A stretch of 64,000 bases of DNA, taken from contig JANUWF010002419.1 of NCBI GenBank assembly GCA_026120185.1, positions 3,679,501 through 3,743,500 of the forward strand, read 5' to 3'. Below, piece after piece: positions 25,168 through 36,843 of the stretch. Each line of letters begins with the position of its first letter. Positions within the stretch are counted from its first letter, which is position 1. The stretch comes from Voacanga thouarsii. Taxonomy: Eukaryota > Streptophyta > Magnoliopsida > Gentianales > Apocynaceae. The notes beneath the pieces were generated by a model. It was not told the origin of the DNA. It saw nothing but the letters and a program-made list of their open reading frames with translations, and made no database searches. The translations under genes were made by a program, and so were the position numbers.

Positions 25168-26391
25168 TTACTCCCCCTGATGAGATGATTTCTTTAAATC
25201 TTTAAACCGACGCATACCGATTTTATATCTCAACTTCTCAAATGTTGCAGTCGGTAAAGTCTTCGTGAAAATATCTGCGAGGTTGTCACATGACCGAATT
25301 TGTAGTACATCAATTTCACATTTCTTCTGAAGTTCATGAGTAAAGAAGAATTTTGGTGAAATATATTTTGTTCGATCTCCTTTAATATATCCTCCTAGTA
25401 ATTGAGCTATGCAAGCTGCATTGTCTTCATAAAGAGGAGTTGGAATATCTTTGATTGATGATAATCCACAACTTTCTCGGATATAATGAATCATGGATCT
25501 TAGCCATACACATTCTCGACTTGCTTCATGAATGACTATAATTTCAGCATGATTTGAAGAAGTAGCTGCTATAGATTGTTTCATAGAACGCCATGATATA
25601 GCAATATTTCCACATGTAAATAGATAGCCCGTTTGAGAATGTGCTCTATGTGGATCTGATAAATAACCAGCATCTGCATAACCAATCAATGTTGGGCTGA
25701 TTTTATTTGAATAAAATAATCCGAGATCAATTGTACCTTGGAGATATCGAATGACTTGTTTAATTCCATTCAAATGTCGTCGTGTTGGTGAAGAACTAAA
25801 TCTTGCTAATAAATTGACAGCAAAAGCAATATCATGTCGTGTATTATTAGCAAGATACATCAATGCACCAATTGCACTGAGATATGGTACTTCAGGACCA
25901 AGGAGTTCTTCATCATTTTCTTGAGGTCGGAAAGGATCTTTATCCACATTTAATGATCCGACGATCATTGGAATACTCAATAGATGTGCTTTGTCCATGT
26001 AAAATCTTTTTAGCACTTTTGTTGTATATGTTGATTGATGAATAAATGTTCCACTTTCCAAATGTTCAATTTGTAAACCAATGCAAAATTTGGTTTTACC
26101 AAAATCCTTGATTTCGAATTCTCCTTTTAAATAATCAATTGTTTCTTGGAGCTCTTCAGGAGTTCCAATAAGATTAATATCATCAACATATATAACTAAT
26201 ATCACAAATTTAGAACCAGATTTTTTAATAAAAACACATGGACATACCTGATCATTTTTAAATCTCGTTTTCAATAAATATTCACTAAGACGAGTGAACC
26301 ACATGCGCCCAGATTGCTTCAGGCCATATAATGATTTCTGCAATTTGATGGAGTAATTTTCACGAGGATAATGTTTATATGCTTCGTGCAT
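25168..26391 (-). pseudogene. Copia reverse transcriptase-RNase H, C-terminal part
   Basis: An open frame of 407 codons covers the C-terminal half of a Ty1/copia polyprotein. LYGLKQSGRMW and the catalytic VIYVDD box mark RT. GYADAGYLSDP, SWRSMKQS and EDNAACIAQ mark RNase H, and DIFTKTLP lies near the end. It ends just before the polypurine tract. The upstream part of the same RT is in other frames (26392-26857), so this is the intact tail of a broken pol gene. Confidence 0.93.
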
Positions 26392-27345
26392 ATGAAATCC
26401 TTCGGGATTTTCATATAAACATCATTTTCTAAATTTCCATACAAGTAAGCAGTGACAACATCTAATAGGTGTATATCTATCTTTTCATGTACTGCCAAAC
26501 TGATAAGATATCGGAGTGTAATAGCATCAACAACAGGAGAATAAGTTTCATCATAATCAATACCTGGTCTTTGTGAAAAACCTTGGGCTACTAATCGTGC
26601 TTTATATCGAATGATTTCACTCTTTTCATTGCGCTTTCGTACAAATATCCATTTGTAGCCAACAGGTTTACACCTTCTGGTGTTCGGACTGCAGGTCCGA
26701 AGACTTCACGTTTTGTCAGTATATTTAACTTCGATTGAATCGCATCTTTCCATTGCAGCCAATCTTTTCTATACCGACATTCATCAACTGATATTGGTTC
26801 AGGATCATCACTATCCTGTATAACATCAAGAGATATTATATGCAAACATATGATCAATAATTGTTTCTATCCGATTTCAACTTCTACCGGAAGTGGTATA
26901 ATGGATAGAAATTTCAGTGTTACTTTCATTTATGTCTGGTTCTTTGTCATAAGTTTTCTCTTGGTCTTTATCATTCTTTACTTTAATATGATCATTTGGA
27001 CCATTAATCCTCTCTTCTTTCGAGGATTTTTATCTTTAGAACCAAGAGGTCGGCCATGCTTCTGGCATGCTTTTGGCTCAGCAGCTATATGTAAAATCTT
27101 TTATTCTGTTGGAACTTCAATTAGAATAGGAGCATTTATAGCTGGCATATGCGATTTTGTTACTCTTCTAGAGTCAACAAAAGTGTCTGACATTTGATTT
27201 GCAATGCTTTACAAATGAATTATCTTTTGAACTTCAAGTTCACACGCGCTTGTATGCGGATCAAGATAATTTAATGATGTTGTCCAATCACGATCTTTCT
27301 TGTACTGTTTCTGTTCTCCCCCTAATTTAGGGAATAATGATTTCA
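26392..27345 (-). pseudogene. Copia integrase C-terminus and RT N-terminus, frameshifted
   Basis: Minus-strand segments read FPKLGGE, LDPHTSACELEVQ and HGRPLGSKDKNPRK (end of integrase and linker), then DWLQWKDAIQSKLN, LTKREVFGP and TPEGVNLLATNG (start of RT). These are spread over different frames with stops between them. The upstream edge near 27345 is where pol similarity ends and the captured RKD segment begins. Confidence 0.82.
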
Positions 27346-27604
27346 CAAGAGAATAAGAAAAGAAATATAAGAAAATGATGACAAGCAGGAAATGCCAAGA
27401 AAAATATCTCCTTTTTTTTTTCACTCTTCCCGGTACTGACTTTTCCTCTTCCTCTCTTGTCTTTTCTTCTCCTCCGACCCTCTACCTACCATCTACCTCT
27501 TCTTCTTTCTCATACATATATATATATATATGTATATATGTATCGATATATATCTTAGTCATCAGTCATTAGGAAATATCAAAAACAAAAATCACAAAGC
27601 AGAT

Positions 27605-28946
27605 ATGGAGACTCGTAATTCATTTGAGACATGGTCAAATTTTGACTCGGTTTTTACAACAGATTTTGATGTATTTTCCTTTCCAAACCAACCGCTTCTG
27701 CCTAATTCGAACGCAGAAGATTTTGATATGTTTTCCTTTCCAAACCAACCACTTCCTCCTAATTTCTGGTGAGATACCTTTGAGGACTTCCATTTGTTTT
27801 TAGTGTGCTTGATAATGAAATTAAACTCTCTTTTGGTTTGTTTTTTATGTAAATCAGTTGAAGTTTTGAACATACTGCTTTGGACTAAGTTGATCTGCCC
27901 CTACAAGAGACTGCTTTTGATATTGTTCCCCTTGATGCTATTCCTTTGAATGAGGATATGCTTGTGCATGATCCATTCTACTCTCTAATGGATTTTAAAC
28001 AAAGCCAGAATATGATTCCAGGTTATTATACATTTAAACATGGATTTTGAATGGTATTACCTTTACTGATATTATTTTCTTTTTCTAGGAGAAATAATGA
28101 GTGGTCTTGGCAACGAAGTCGGAGTAAGTACTCATGAAATGTATAATATCGAAGTTCAAGATATTATTGCAAACAAAATTCCTGGGGAGAAGAAGATGAT
28201 TAAGAGGCAGAGAGAGAAGAATGACAATAACTCCCAGACACTATCAAGAGAAACAATTTCACAGTACTTTTACCTACCAATCAAGAGTGCAACCAAAGAA
28301 CTGAATATTGACATAACCCGTCTCAAGAAAAGATGTAGGGAGTTAGGAATTCGTCGATGGCCTCACAGGAAGTTGGTGAGCTTGGAGACCATAATCAAGA
28401 ATGTTCAGGTTCTCTCTCATACATACTTATAATTTGTAAGTATGGAACTATGAAAGATTTATAAGTAAATAACCGATGATATCATTTCGATTTACAGGAG
28501 ATGCAAAATAAAGAAGAAGGAGGACATATGGCTGAGAAGAAGTTGAAAGAAGCCATTACGATACTGGAATGTGAAAAATAGTTGGTGGAAGAAAGTCCTA
28601 ATACGCAGTTAGAGGACCAAACACAGAAATTGAGACAAGCATGTTTCAAGGCCAAATATAATAAGAAATTTAATTATAATAAACTTAAGGGGATCATAAA
28701 ATCCCAAGACTCATTTCGCAGTAATTTTACGGCTAATTTGCTGCTAGTCTCGATGCTGGCTCAAAGGGGAAAGAAAAGGAGGAGGATGCCGAAAAAGAGG
28801 AGTTGAAGTCCATAATTACTAATTGTTTGTCTTCCTCTAATGTAAATATTGAAAAAGAACAATTACAAACCTTCATCTTAAATTTGTCAACTCAATTACA
28901 AAAGAGCAACTATAAGCATATATCCTCAAGTTCATATGAATACTAG
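27605..28946 (+). pseudogene. RKD: Captured RKD (RWP-RK domain) transcription factor gene, intron-containing
   Basis: On the strand opposite to the host Copia element. A likely start ATG is at 27605. Exons are suggested at 27605-27768, about 27858-28021, 28089-28408 and 28498 onward, with GT-AG borders between them. Exon 3 encodes an RWP-RK domain: TISQYFYLPIKSATKELN, RLKKRCRELGI, RRWPHRKLVSL. Exon 4 continues as RKDs do (AEKKLKEAITILE, TQKLRQACFKAKYNKK). Damage: stops at the start of the second exon, TAG at 28579-28581, and a frameshift before about 28770, after which an acidic tail stays open to 28946. Known role of the family: egg-cell and embryogenesis regulators in plants. Exon 1 repeats DFDxFSFPNQPL twice. 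Retained introns and antisense orientation suggest capture from genomic DNA or an unspliced antisense RNA. No functional product is expected. Confidence 0.85.
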
Positions 28947-28949
28947 TGA

Positions 28950-29573
28950 TATGAATAAAAGATGTGATGCTTATTATTAATGGAAATATCTTTTTCCCTT
29001 ATTATCTTTTCTGTTCCACTTCAGGTGGCCAGTATTTCTCTGTGATAAGGGAAATATCGAGTGTGTCCATGACCATAACCACGGCCACTGCCACAACTAC
29101 GACTATAACGATGGCTTCTGCTGGAGCCAACAACATTCACTTCTAGGAGTGCTATTGAGCCAGTTCATCTGGCTTCATGATTTCTCAATAATAGCTCATG
29201 TTAAATTTGTCAATTTTGGATACCATTTTTCTCGATATTGTTACTGTAGGACAATATTCGAGGTATGAAAAGTGGAGAATGTCTTCTCCAATATAACTTC
29301 ATCAGTAACTTTTTCTCCGCAAAATTTTTAACTAAGATGTAGTTTTATACATCACGGAGTTCACGGTTTTACAATCTTGCAACTTCAGGTGCAACCATTC
29401 ATACCGTGCAGTGAGTAGTACGACCATCTTCAGGTGGTCAAATCTTTCTTTTTATCCACATGACATATGGATCTCCTTTTTTTTTAGCATTTAGATGCAT
29501 TTCTATATGACATATAATTTTTTTTTCCAGAAATATCAAGGGCTACAAATTCGAATTTAGCGAGGTTAGCCAT
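28950..29573 (-). pseudogene. Copia gag remnant
   Basis: From the minus-strand ATG at 29573 the sequence reads MANLAKFEFVALDISGKNY, the usual start of a Copia gag. It then decays, and an Arg/Gly/His-rich segment with NRKDNKGK appears near 28990-29160, as in the nucleocapsid region. Several stops and a large deletion separate these parts. Confidence 0.75.
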
Positions 29574-29595
29574 AGAGATCAATAAATGCGTACCC

Positions 29596-29665
29596 TGTCT
29601 TCTGGCTTTAATAACGGCAGAGACTCGTGCTGTCTTCTGGCTTTAATAACGGTAGAGACTCATGC
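29596..29665. repeat. Tandem 35 bp duplication in the Copia leader
   Basis: Two 35 bp units (29596-29630 and 29631-29665), two substitutions apart, begin TGTCTTCTGGC. They lie next to the primer-binding region and 5' LTR. Confidence 0.85.
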
Positions 29666-29673
29666 TGATAACG

Positions 29674-30027
29674 TGTTATAAAATTAGGGTAGTGTTAGAA
29701 TAAAATCTTCACACTACACACTAAGAAAACTCTAACTATTCTTTGCAGAAGAATTTCTTTTCAAACTTCTCTCTTTCTTTCTCTCACAATTCTTTCTCTA
29801 ATCTTTCTTTCACAAAATGATGGTGTATTACAAGCTTAGAGAATAGCTCTATTTATAGAGCTCTAATTAGTGGAATACATCATGGCATACATCATCTTCC
29901 ACTAATCTCAATTAGTGGTGTCTCCACTAAATGGTGGACATTCATAACAATTTTCTCTAATAATTCACATAAATCCATAATTAGTGGAGCCTCCACTAAT
30001 TAATGGAGATTCCAATAATTCATAACA
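29674..30027 (-). repeat. Copia 5' LTR
   Basis: 354 bp partner of 24690-25043. On the element strand it is followed by TTATCAGC (primer-binding-like) and gag, so it is the 5' LTR. It is directly followed on the plus strand by TTTTT at 30028-30032. Confidence 0.93.
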
Positions 30028-30032
30028 TTTTT

Positions 30033-30728
30033 GAGTGTTTTAAGTATTTTTGTGAAGAAAATTCCACAGAAGCTTCAAGATTTCTTTTGTTACAAGCTTT
30101 AACTTGATTATTGAACCATTATTTCAATTTCATTTACTTCGTACTTATTAATAATGTATGGACATAAATTACAAGTTGTTTTTATGTATAGATTTAATAA
30201 CAAAGATTTAAAGAGAGAGAGAGTAGTAACATATTTGGTGGAAAAATGAGCATTACAAATCAAATAAAATATTAGTGAAGAACAAACTAAAAACCACGTT
30301 GTTAGTGCAATTTGTAAAATTTTCGTTAAACCTATAGTTTCTTTTTATTTCAAAGTAAAAAGATTAGTAGTTTTGCACTTATTTGTGCTATAAAATAAGT
30401 GTAAGAGAGTAAATAAAACAATAGGCATAAAACAAAAGCTATGCTGCTAACCCATAAAAAAAAGAAAGGAAAAAAAAAAAAAAGAGAGAGATGAGAGATC
30501 ATGGTAACACTAACACTAAAAAGAAAAAAGTAGTTGAAAATTTTTCATTTAAACAATTTAATCCTGTGAATGTGGTGTATGTATGTTGGTCAGAAAAAGT
30601 TAGTATATTTATTCATTCCACAATGGTAGAAAAAGAGTATGCTTGCATTTAAAGTTCAAACAACATCAAGTAAGTTAGTATAGTGTTTAGTATGGTAGTT
30701 ATAGTTTTTATATATACTATAATTGTAT
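30033..30728. other. AT-rich intergenic DNA, no gene seen
   Basis: Poly-A and GA tracts only; no coding frame recognised. Confidence 0.5.
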
Positions 30729-30737
30729 TTAGTATAT

Positions 30738-31692
30738 GGATTTATCGTAATTTATCTTTATTAATTTGGGAGTAATAGTACTTTAATATTACAAGTGTAA
30801 AAAATGCGTTAGAGGTCTATTGACCGTTAGTCAATGACAATATTGACTAATGTAAGTTCAATGACATTATTGACTAATATAAGTTATTTTTATAATAAAA
30901 CCTTTATTTTACCCATACAAATTATAAGATCTTGACTATCAAATTTTGATTTTTTGATCTCATCTTAATACAAATAATATTTATTTGTGAAACTATCTCT
31001 GTAATTTTAAAAAAGAATAAAAATTATAATACTTTTATTTTTAATTAAAAAGTCAAAATATTTTTATTAAAAAACTCTTAATAGGTTCATTTTGTTATTT
31101 TCTTAAAAAACATCATAGGAATTGAAACAATTTGAGTTACGATGTATTCAAATGTAACCTTGTGCTAATTATTTTTTTTTCTTTTTTTATTTCTTCCTTT
31201 TTATCATGAGCGAAAATAAAAAAATAATTAACATTATAATATTTTTGGAGTACAACCATATACAAATTTATTTTTTCTATGAAATGTTGAGTTTAGTTAT
31301 AATTATTGTTGAAAATATGATCCCTTAAAATTTCGCATAATAGACACAATTAATCTTCATATAAATAATATTAATTTTTTAAACCACGTACATACAAATC
31401 AACTAATTGTATTGCAAAAAAAATTGGAATGAAACTCGAACACAGGTAGATGAGTTGGTGGGATAATAATTGGTGGAGGAAAAGCTGTAAAATCAACATA
31501 AAATAATTAAACTTGGGATTCTAAGGAATAAAAAAAAAAACAATTGATAGGGGCAAAATAGATATTTTATTGAAAAAGCAAATTCCGTTAGTAAATATTG
31601 TCGGTCAATAGATCTCTAATACTTTTTTATAACTTATGGTACTAAAGCGTCACTATCCCCCTAACTTAATGATGGTGAATTACAATAAACCC
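30738..31692. mobile_element. Non-autonomous MULE (MITE-like), 955 bp
   Basis: The left end reads GGATTTATCGTAATTT and the inverted right end GGGTTTATTGTAATTC. Similarity continues inward for over 100 bp, including a shared TCTATTGACCG. TTAGTATAT flanks both ends perfectly (30729-30737 and 31693-31701), a 9 bp Mutator-sized target duplication. The interior is AT-rich without coding sequence. Confidence 0.85.
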
Positions 31693-31787
31693 TTAGTATA
31701 TTTATAAGAGTGTTTCATGTACTAAGAAGTTGTACATATAGATTCCAATTTTTAATGCATCAAGTTGAGATATTTTCAATAGCCTTT

Positions 31788-32129
31788 TGTTGGAATATTA
31801 AATCAAGTTATTAATTAGGATTTTTGCATTTTCTAATTCTAATTATATTGGGTTATATTTTTAATTTCCTAGTAGGAAGATATTAGTAGCCTATATATTT
31901 TAGGATTGGGAAGTGGTATTCCATTATCATCCTAATTCGATTAGGAATCAAGATTTTTTGTATCTATATAAGTAGAATTGTTAACCATTTGAAGTGCGTA
32001 GGCTTTGTTTTGAGAGTTACCCTCCAAAAGCCTTAGTGCTCCAACTTCTTGCTTTACGTAATAAAAGTATTGTAGTTTGTCTCACAAAATTCGGGTTTTG
32101 TTATTTTTATTCTTTCTTAAAATCCTTCA
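31788..32129 (+). repeat. 5' LTR of the old Copia element
   Basis: 342 bp, paired with 40872-41208. TGTTGG...TTCA ends, followed by the primer-binding sequence. Confidence 0.92.
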
Positions 32130-32131
32130 AA

Positions 32132-32145
32132 TTAGTATCAGAGCC
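32132..32145 (+). promoter_or_regulatory. Primer-binding site, initiator tRNA-Met type
   Basis: TAGTATCAGAGC, directly after the 5' LTR, is one base from the usual TGGTATCAGAGC. Confidence 0.8.
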
Positions 32146-32150
32146 TAGTA

Positions 32151-32620
32151 TGGAAACACTTGTTTGTTCAATTCCTACCTTTGATGGCAAGAATCACTTT
32201 GATTCATGGCGTCTCAATATGTAGACTTTTCTTATAGCCTTTCATCTTTGGGATATTGTTGAAAAGGGTTTTGAAGAACTTCTTGTTAATACTCAATTAA
32301 CAGCGAAAGAAAGAAATGGATATGAGGAAAAGAGATGCAAGGATGCTAAGGTACATTATTATATTTATACATCTGTAGCATAAGATGTGTTTAAAAAGAT
32401 TCAACATACAAAAACAACAAAGGACCATATTGGTGAATTTTAATAGAAGAAACGAGGGTGTGGAACATGTCAAATTGCAAGATTTGAGGAAGGAATATGA
32501 ATTAGCTCTAATGAAACCCACAGGGTTAATTAAAGATTACATTGCTAAGATTCAAAATCTTGCTAACAATATGAAGTCCAATGGTGAGACTTTAGCGGAG
32601 TCTCAAGTAGTTGAAAAAAT
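32151..32620 (+). pseudogene. Copia gag, N-terminal part
   Basis: Reads METLVCSIPTFDGKNHFDSW, then HLWDIVEKGFEE and further gag (UBN2-type) sequence with stops at about 32222 and beyond, up to SQVVEKIL near 32620. At that point plus-strand coding similarity ends and the minus-strand RT end begins; gag resumes on the minus strand at about 39150. Confidence 0.82.
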
Positions 32621-32997
32621 ACTTCACATACAAAGTATGCTCATATAGACATTTTTTAAAATCGTGATCAACAAAAAAATTATCAATGCAAGTATAGCTT
32701 TTTTCAGCCTATAGAATACTTTTTTCAATTTATAAACTTTATTCTCATTACCTTCAACCACATAACCTAGAGGTTGTTCAACATACACCTCCTCTTCCAA
32801 AACTCCATTAAAAAAATGCAGACTTAACATCCATTTGACAAATTCTCCAAGAATTACAATCAGTAAGAGAAATAATCATATGTATTGTATGAAGTTTGGC
32901 AACATATGCAAATACCTCAAAATAATTAATTTCGGCCTTTTGTTTATACCATGTTGCCACTAACCCACCTTAAAATGATCCACTCCTCCAAATGGTT
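32615..32997 (-). pseudogene. Copia RT segment inside the inversion
   Basis: Minus-strand RT: GLVATWYKQKAE, CQMDVKSAFFNGVLEEE, YVEQPLGYVVEGNENKVYK and YEHTLYVK at its end. The same EQP...TLYVK segment is found again on the plus strand at 39167-39345. Upstream RT is interrupted by the solo LTR at 33003 and resumes at 36844. A small deletion removes the APRAW part of the RT core. Confidence 0.85.
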
Positions 32998-33002
32998 TGT
33001 AC

Positions 33003-36000
33003 TAAAGGAATTCCCAATGTAAATAAGATTTACGCAACGGAAGAAAAAATAGAAACTCCATACGGAAAGGATCACTTGTATGTATTAAAACAGATCAAGA
33101 CCAGGTAAGAAAATACCTTCGGTGCCATCTCTGTGAAACAAAATTTTCTTCTCTGTTAAAGGTGCAATCCAACAACTCGAACAAACTCCTTTTTATTCTA
33201 ACACAGTCAGGCACAACCTCAAAAACCAAACGAAGCCACTCACAGGAGAATATTCTTCGTCCCGTTCAAGTCATTAAATCTTAGGGGCAAAGATTCCTCT
33301 AACAAAAATTCACACAGGTCCAATCGCTCAAGCAAGACCAACCCTCTGTTAGAAGGGATAATGGCGGCTAGAGTTGTTTTCATGAAGGAAGAGAGGAAAA
33401 TCACAGAAAACACAACTCTTGATTTTTAGGTTTTCACACGTCTAGTTAAAGGAACGATTTCTTTTTTCGTTATACGTATTAGGATTTTCAATAATTATAA
33501 TTAAGTACTTCAAGTTTCATTAACTTCGATTAAGTCCTTGAAGTTCATATAATTATAATTAAGTCCTTGAATTATAACAAACTTATAATTCACTTATAAA
33601 GTTATTATATTCTCACAATTAACCCTATAATATTATCAAATAATATATATCGAACGCTTAAGACTTTATTGTGTGCGACTTTTAAGTTTCCTGGTCTATT
33701 GATAGCGAAATATGAATTAATCCAAATATCTTTAAGATCAATAATCCTTAATAATTAGAATTAACTTAGTAATTTTAATTAGTATTAATTTATTGATTCT
33801 CTAATTAATAAATCCATATTCAATAGATCATGAGCGGTACCTAGCAACATATCATGACCACCCAAAAGTCTAAAAAGTCAAGTGGTTTGATATGAACCTT
33901 TCAATAGCAAATAACAATGCAATAAACTCCTTTCATCATATAATATCTCATTTTCTTTGGAATATAAAATTAGTGTCAACTTCTTCCAGAATATTACTTA
34001 ATTCTGGTCCGAATATTTTAGTACTTATTCTCAAAATCCACTACTCAACAAGTGTATCAATGAAACTATTTTCAATACACAGTCACCTTAGCCAAGGATT
34101 TCTCGAGTAATGATTCTTACAAGTGATCGTGAGATATTCGCTCCTACTATTAGGAGTGGTGAATCTTTTATTGACCATATCAACTACTTTTGTTTACTTC
34201 ACATTCTACCCAATATCTATCTTATAGACAACCTTTAATCTGACTCTAAAGGTTAGAATTAAAGTACAATACTCAACAAACAAAATATCTTGGAGAGCTC
34301 AAGTCTAAGGATATTTACACGTTTACTATAACGAGATTCTATCACTGGCACTAAATAATTATTCATGTGATTATCTCATAGTTAGGTAATCTAATGTACT
34401 TGTTCAAGTAACAAGTATCCACGTGTTAACTTTGAGTATCACAATACTCACGGATGTGAGCCACCGTCTGATCAAATCAGAAAGTATAACACGTGCTAAT
34501 TTTAACGCATTAATGATGTCCTATTGTTGGGAATATACCCTCTTAGACTAGTTTTATGATGAAAATATCGAATGTGTTAATAAAATAATTTATTTGTCGG
34601 AAATCGTTTGTGAAATAATTTTCTTTATTTGTGTACAATTTCGTTTGGAATAGACCTATTGTGTTTGAATAAGTGATCCATGTGAATGGAGGTCTTTCAC
34701 AATAAGGTATGGATCATGGGTTATTTAAACATATAAACAGTCGTTCTTAACCGATTGATGAGAATATGAATCTCATCATGTTTAGGTTATTATGTTATGA
34801 ATTTCAAATGTGGAATGGCTTACCTTTAGCCAGTGAGTAGGCCACTTACTTCATGACATAAGCGTATTTTGAATACGTAGAATAGGATCTGTAGTAGTGG
34901 TTTCTAAAAAGTACTATATAGTAGAAACCTAGACTATTACCACTACAACGTGGACTAATACTCTATGACTTGAGTATGAGTTGGTGGTCTGGCGAAACTG
35001 GAAGCATATGCTTTGATATACTATAGTTGAGGTTCTATCGGAGGGCCAATATACTTGTATGTTGGGTATGTATGACTAGTTAGTTAAGACAGACTTGTAC
35101 AAGATAGTTTCTACACTATATCGCCCATTGTGGTTGTTCGGATGATCTAAATATACAGGGCCCTGGAAAACGTGACTTGGATGATTGCATTAGGGTCGCT
35201 CCCTTGGAAAGCGGAAACACTCCAGGAAGTCGTGAATCATTAAACTAGAGGCCTAAGGATGGTAGATGTCTTTAGAGAGGTGTTAGTACACTTCTTCCTC
35301 TCTAAATGTACGACGATGTGTAGAGGGGTATTTTAGTCATTTTCACTTGTAGGTCGAAGACTCTGCTAATGCAGCATTATTCTTGGGGTCAATATTTCCT
35401 TATGGTGATACTAGGAAATATGTAAAATGCAAAATATATCTATTTATATAGTAAGGGTATTTTGGTCATTTTAGTAGCTAAGGCGATGTGTCTTTTTGGT
35501 CCTCGAAATAGCTCGTAAGTCCTAATTAATTTTTGAGTTGAGAAAATGATCTCAATTGAGAAAATTTTATTTTATTCGGGAAGTTTAATTTATTATCGGA
35601 CTGAAATAAAATAAATGGAGAGAAATTTATTATCTGATTTAATTGGTTAATTAATTATTCAGGACTTGGGTCCAATTTGAATAATTAGAAAATTAACCAA
35701 AACTTAAATTAGAGGAACATAATTATTACTTAATTATTTATTGGGTTATTTATTTAATTAAATCCCAAAAAATAAATAATTAAAGTTTAATTATTTTTTG
35801 GTTCATTTGGGTTCATTAATTATTTATTGGATTATTTTTTTAATCCCAAATAAAATAATTAATGTTTATTATTTTGGAGTTTTCGGGTCCAAGAAAAATA
35901 ATAAATATTATTTTGGCCCAATAGCGTGGACCATAGGATTTTTTCGGACACAATTTAGAAGAGTTTAGGTTGAAGCTAAATGTTATTTTGTAAATAATAT

Positions 36001-36838
36001 TCGGGTATAAAATCCCGATAATATTATTTTTATCAAAATAATTATTTTTGGTTTCATGACTCTTGGCTTTTTGTGTGAAAAAATAAAATAAAAGAAAAAA
36101 TAAAAAATGTCTCTTGGCTTTCTCTCTCTCTCTCGTGCCTGTTTGTTTTCTTGGCTTTTGGTTTTCTTCACTGTTTTTGCTATAACTGAAGAAACCAAGC
36201 CTGGGAAACGGATGGTTGGTGAAGGAAAAGAAAATTGAGAGAGTTCATTTCTTCTCACCCGAATGTGTGCTCACCAACGGTAAATTAGGTCGTAGTCATA
36301 TTCCGTGAACTGAAAAGCTAGCATTCCACCGGAGGAGAAGAAAGAACCGGAGATGGAAGAAAGGAAGCTTCAGTGGTGTTCATCCCACGGATGATGAAGA
36401 AAGCTGTTTTCTGGCTTCAAAGCATTTCTTCAATATTCTTCAAGTTTTAAAGGCTCCAACATGTATGTTTTTTATCCCACCATACTGTCATACTCTGATA
36501 TATATGTTCATGATCTCCATTACCGTCCACTGTGAAATGCATGCTCTGTGAATGTTAATCCTTCATCAAAGCATTTCTTTTGAGTGGTATCCTTAGTCAT
36601 TAATACTATGACTAAAGATGATTTAAGTACGAACACTATTTAGTATAGTAGGAACTTCACATCATAATTTCTATCATGATTTCATTAACACGGTGTTGTA
36701 CTCGAGACTTTATCTAATAGTTATATTTACAAGACAGTATAAATAAAATAAATTGAAAGATAAAGAATGTCTTATATTATTAAATAAATGTGTAATATAC
36801 AAAATACATGTAATTACCTCTAGGGCATAACACTAACA
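33003..36838 (-). mobile_element. Solo LTR inserted in the Copia RT
   Basis: On the minus strand this starts TGTTAGTGTTATGCCCTAG and ends AATTCCTTTA. TGTAC flanks both ends (32998-33002, 36839-36843), and the RT reading resumes on either side (KWVYKAKY before, GLVATWYKQ after). Without the 2.04 kb element nested at 34525-36565 it is about 1.8 kb with no internal coding sequence, so it is best read as a solo LTR. The TG...TA termini are unusual; if the real end is a few bases further on it would finish CA, but then no TSD is visible. Confidence 0.7.
34525..36565 (+). mobile_element. Solo LTR, copy 2, nested
   Basis: Begins TGTTGGGAATATA and ends ATCCTTCA. It is similar end to end to 1344-3364 but in the opposite orientation (shared landmarks: TCTTAGACTAG, CATGTGAATGGAGG-like block, ATGAGTTGGTGG, GCATGCTCTGT). 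Its flanks, CCTAT on the left and TCAAA on the right, do not match, so no target duplication is visible. It interrupts the solo LTR at 33003-36838. Confidence 0.82.
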
Positions 36839-36843
36839 TGTAC

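Larger units (their letters stand above)
24690..30027 (-). mobile_element. Copia retrotransposon carrying a captured RKD gene
   Basis: Two direct repeats of 354 bp (24690-25043 and 29674-30027) start TGTTAT and end AACA. About seven substitutions separate them by eye (about 2%), indicating a fairly recent insertion. TTTTT flanks both ends (24685-24689, 30028-30032), a 5 bp target duplication but of low complexity. On the minus strand the order is 5' LTR, a primer-binding-like TTATCAGC, gag remnants, a foreign antisense RKD gene, the end of integrase, RT and RNase H, a polypurine tract and the 3' LTR. Protease and the integrase core are missing, replaced by or deleted beside the captured gene. 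The element cannot be autonomous. Confidence 0.92.

Noticed and set aside
1344..36565. Copies at 1344-3364 and 34525-36565 as the two LTRs of one giant element
   Set aside because: They are in inverted, not direct, orientation, and copy 1 has its own perfect TSD.
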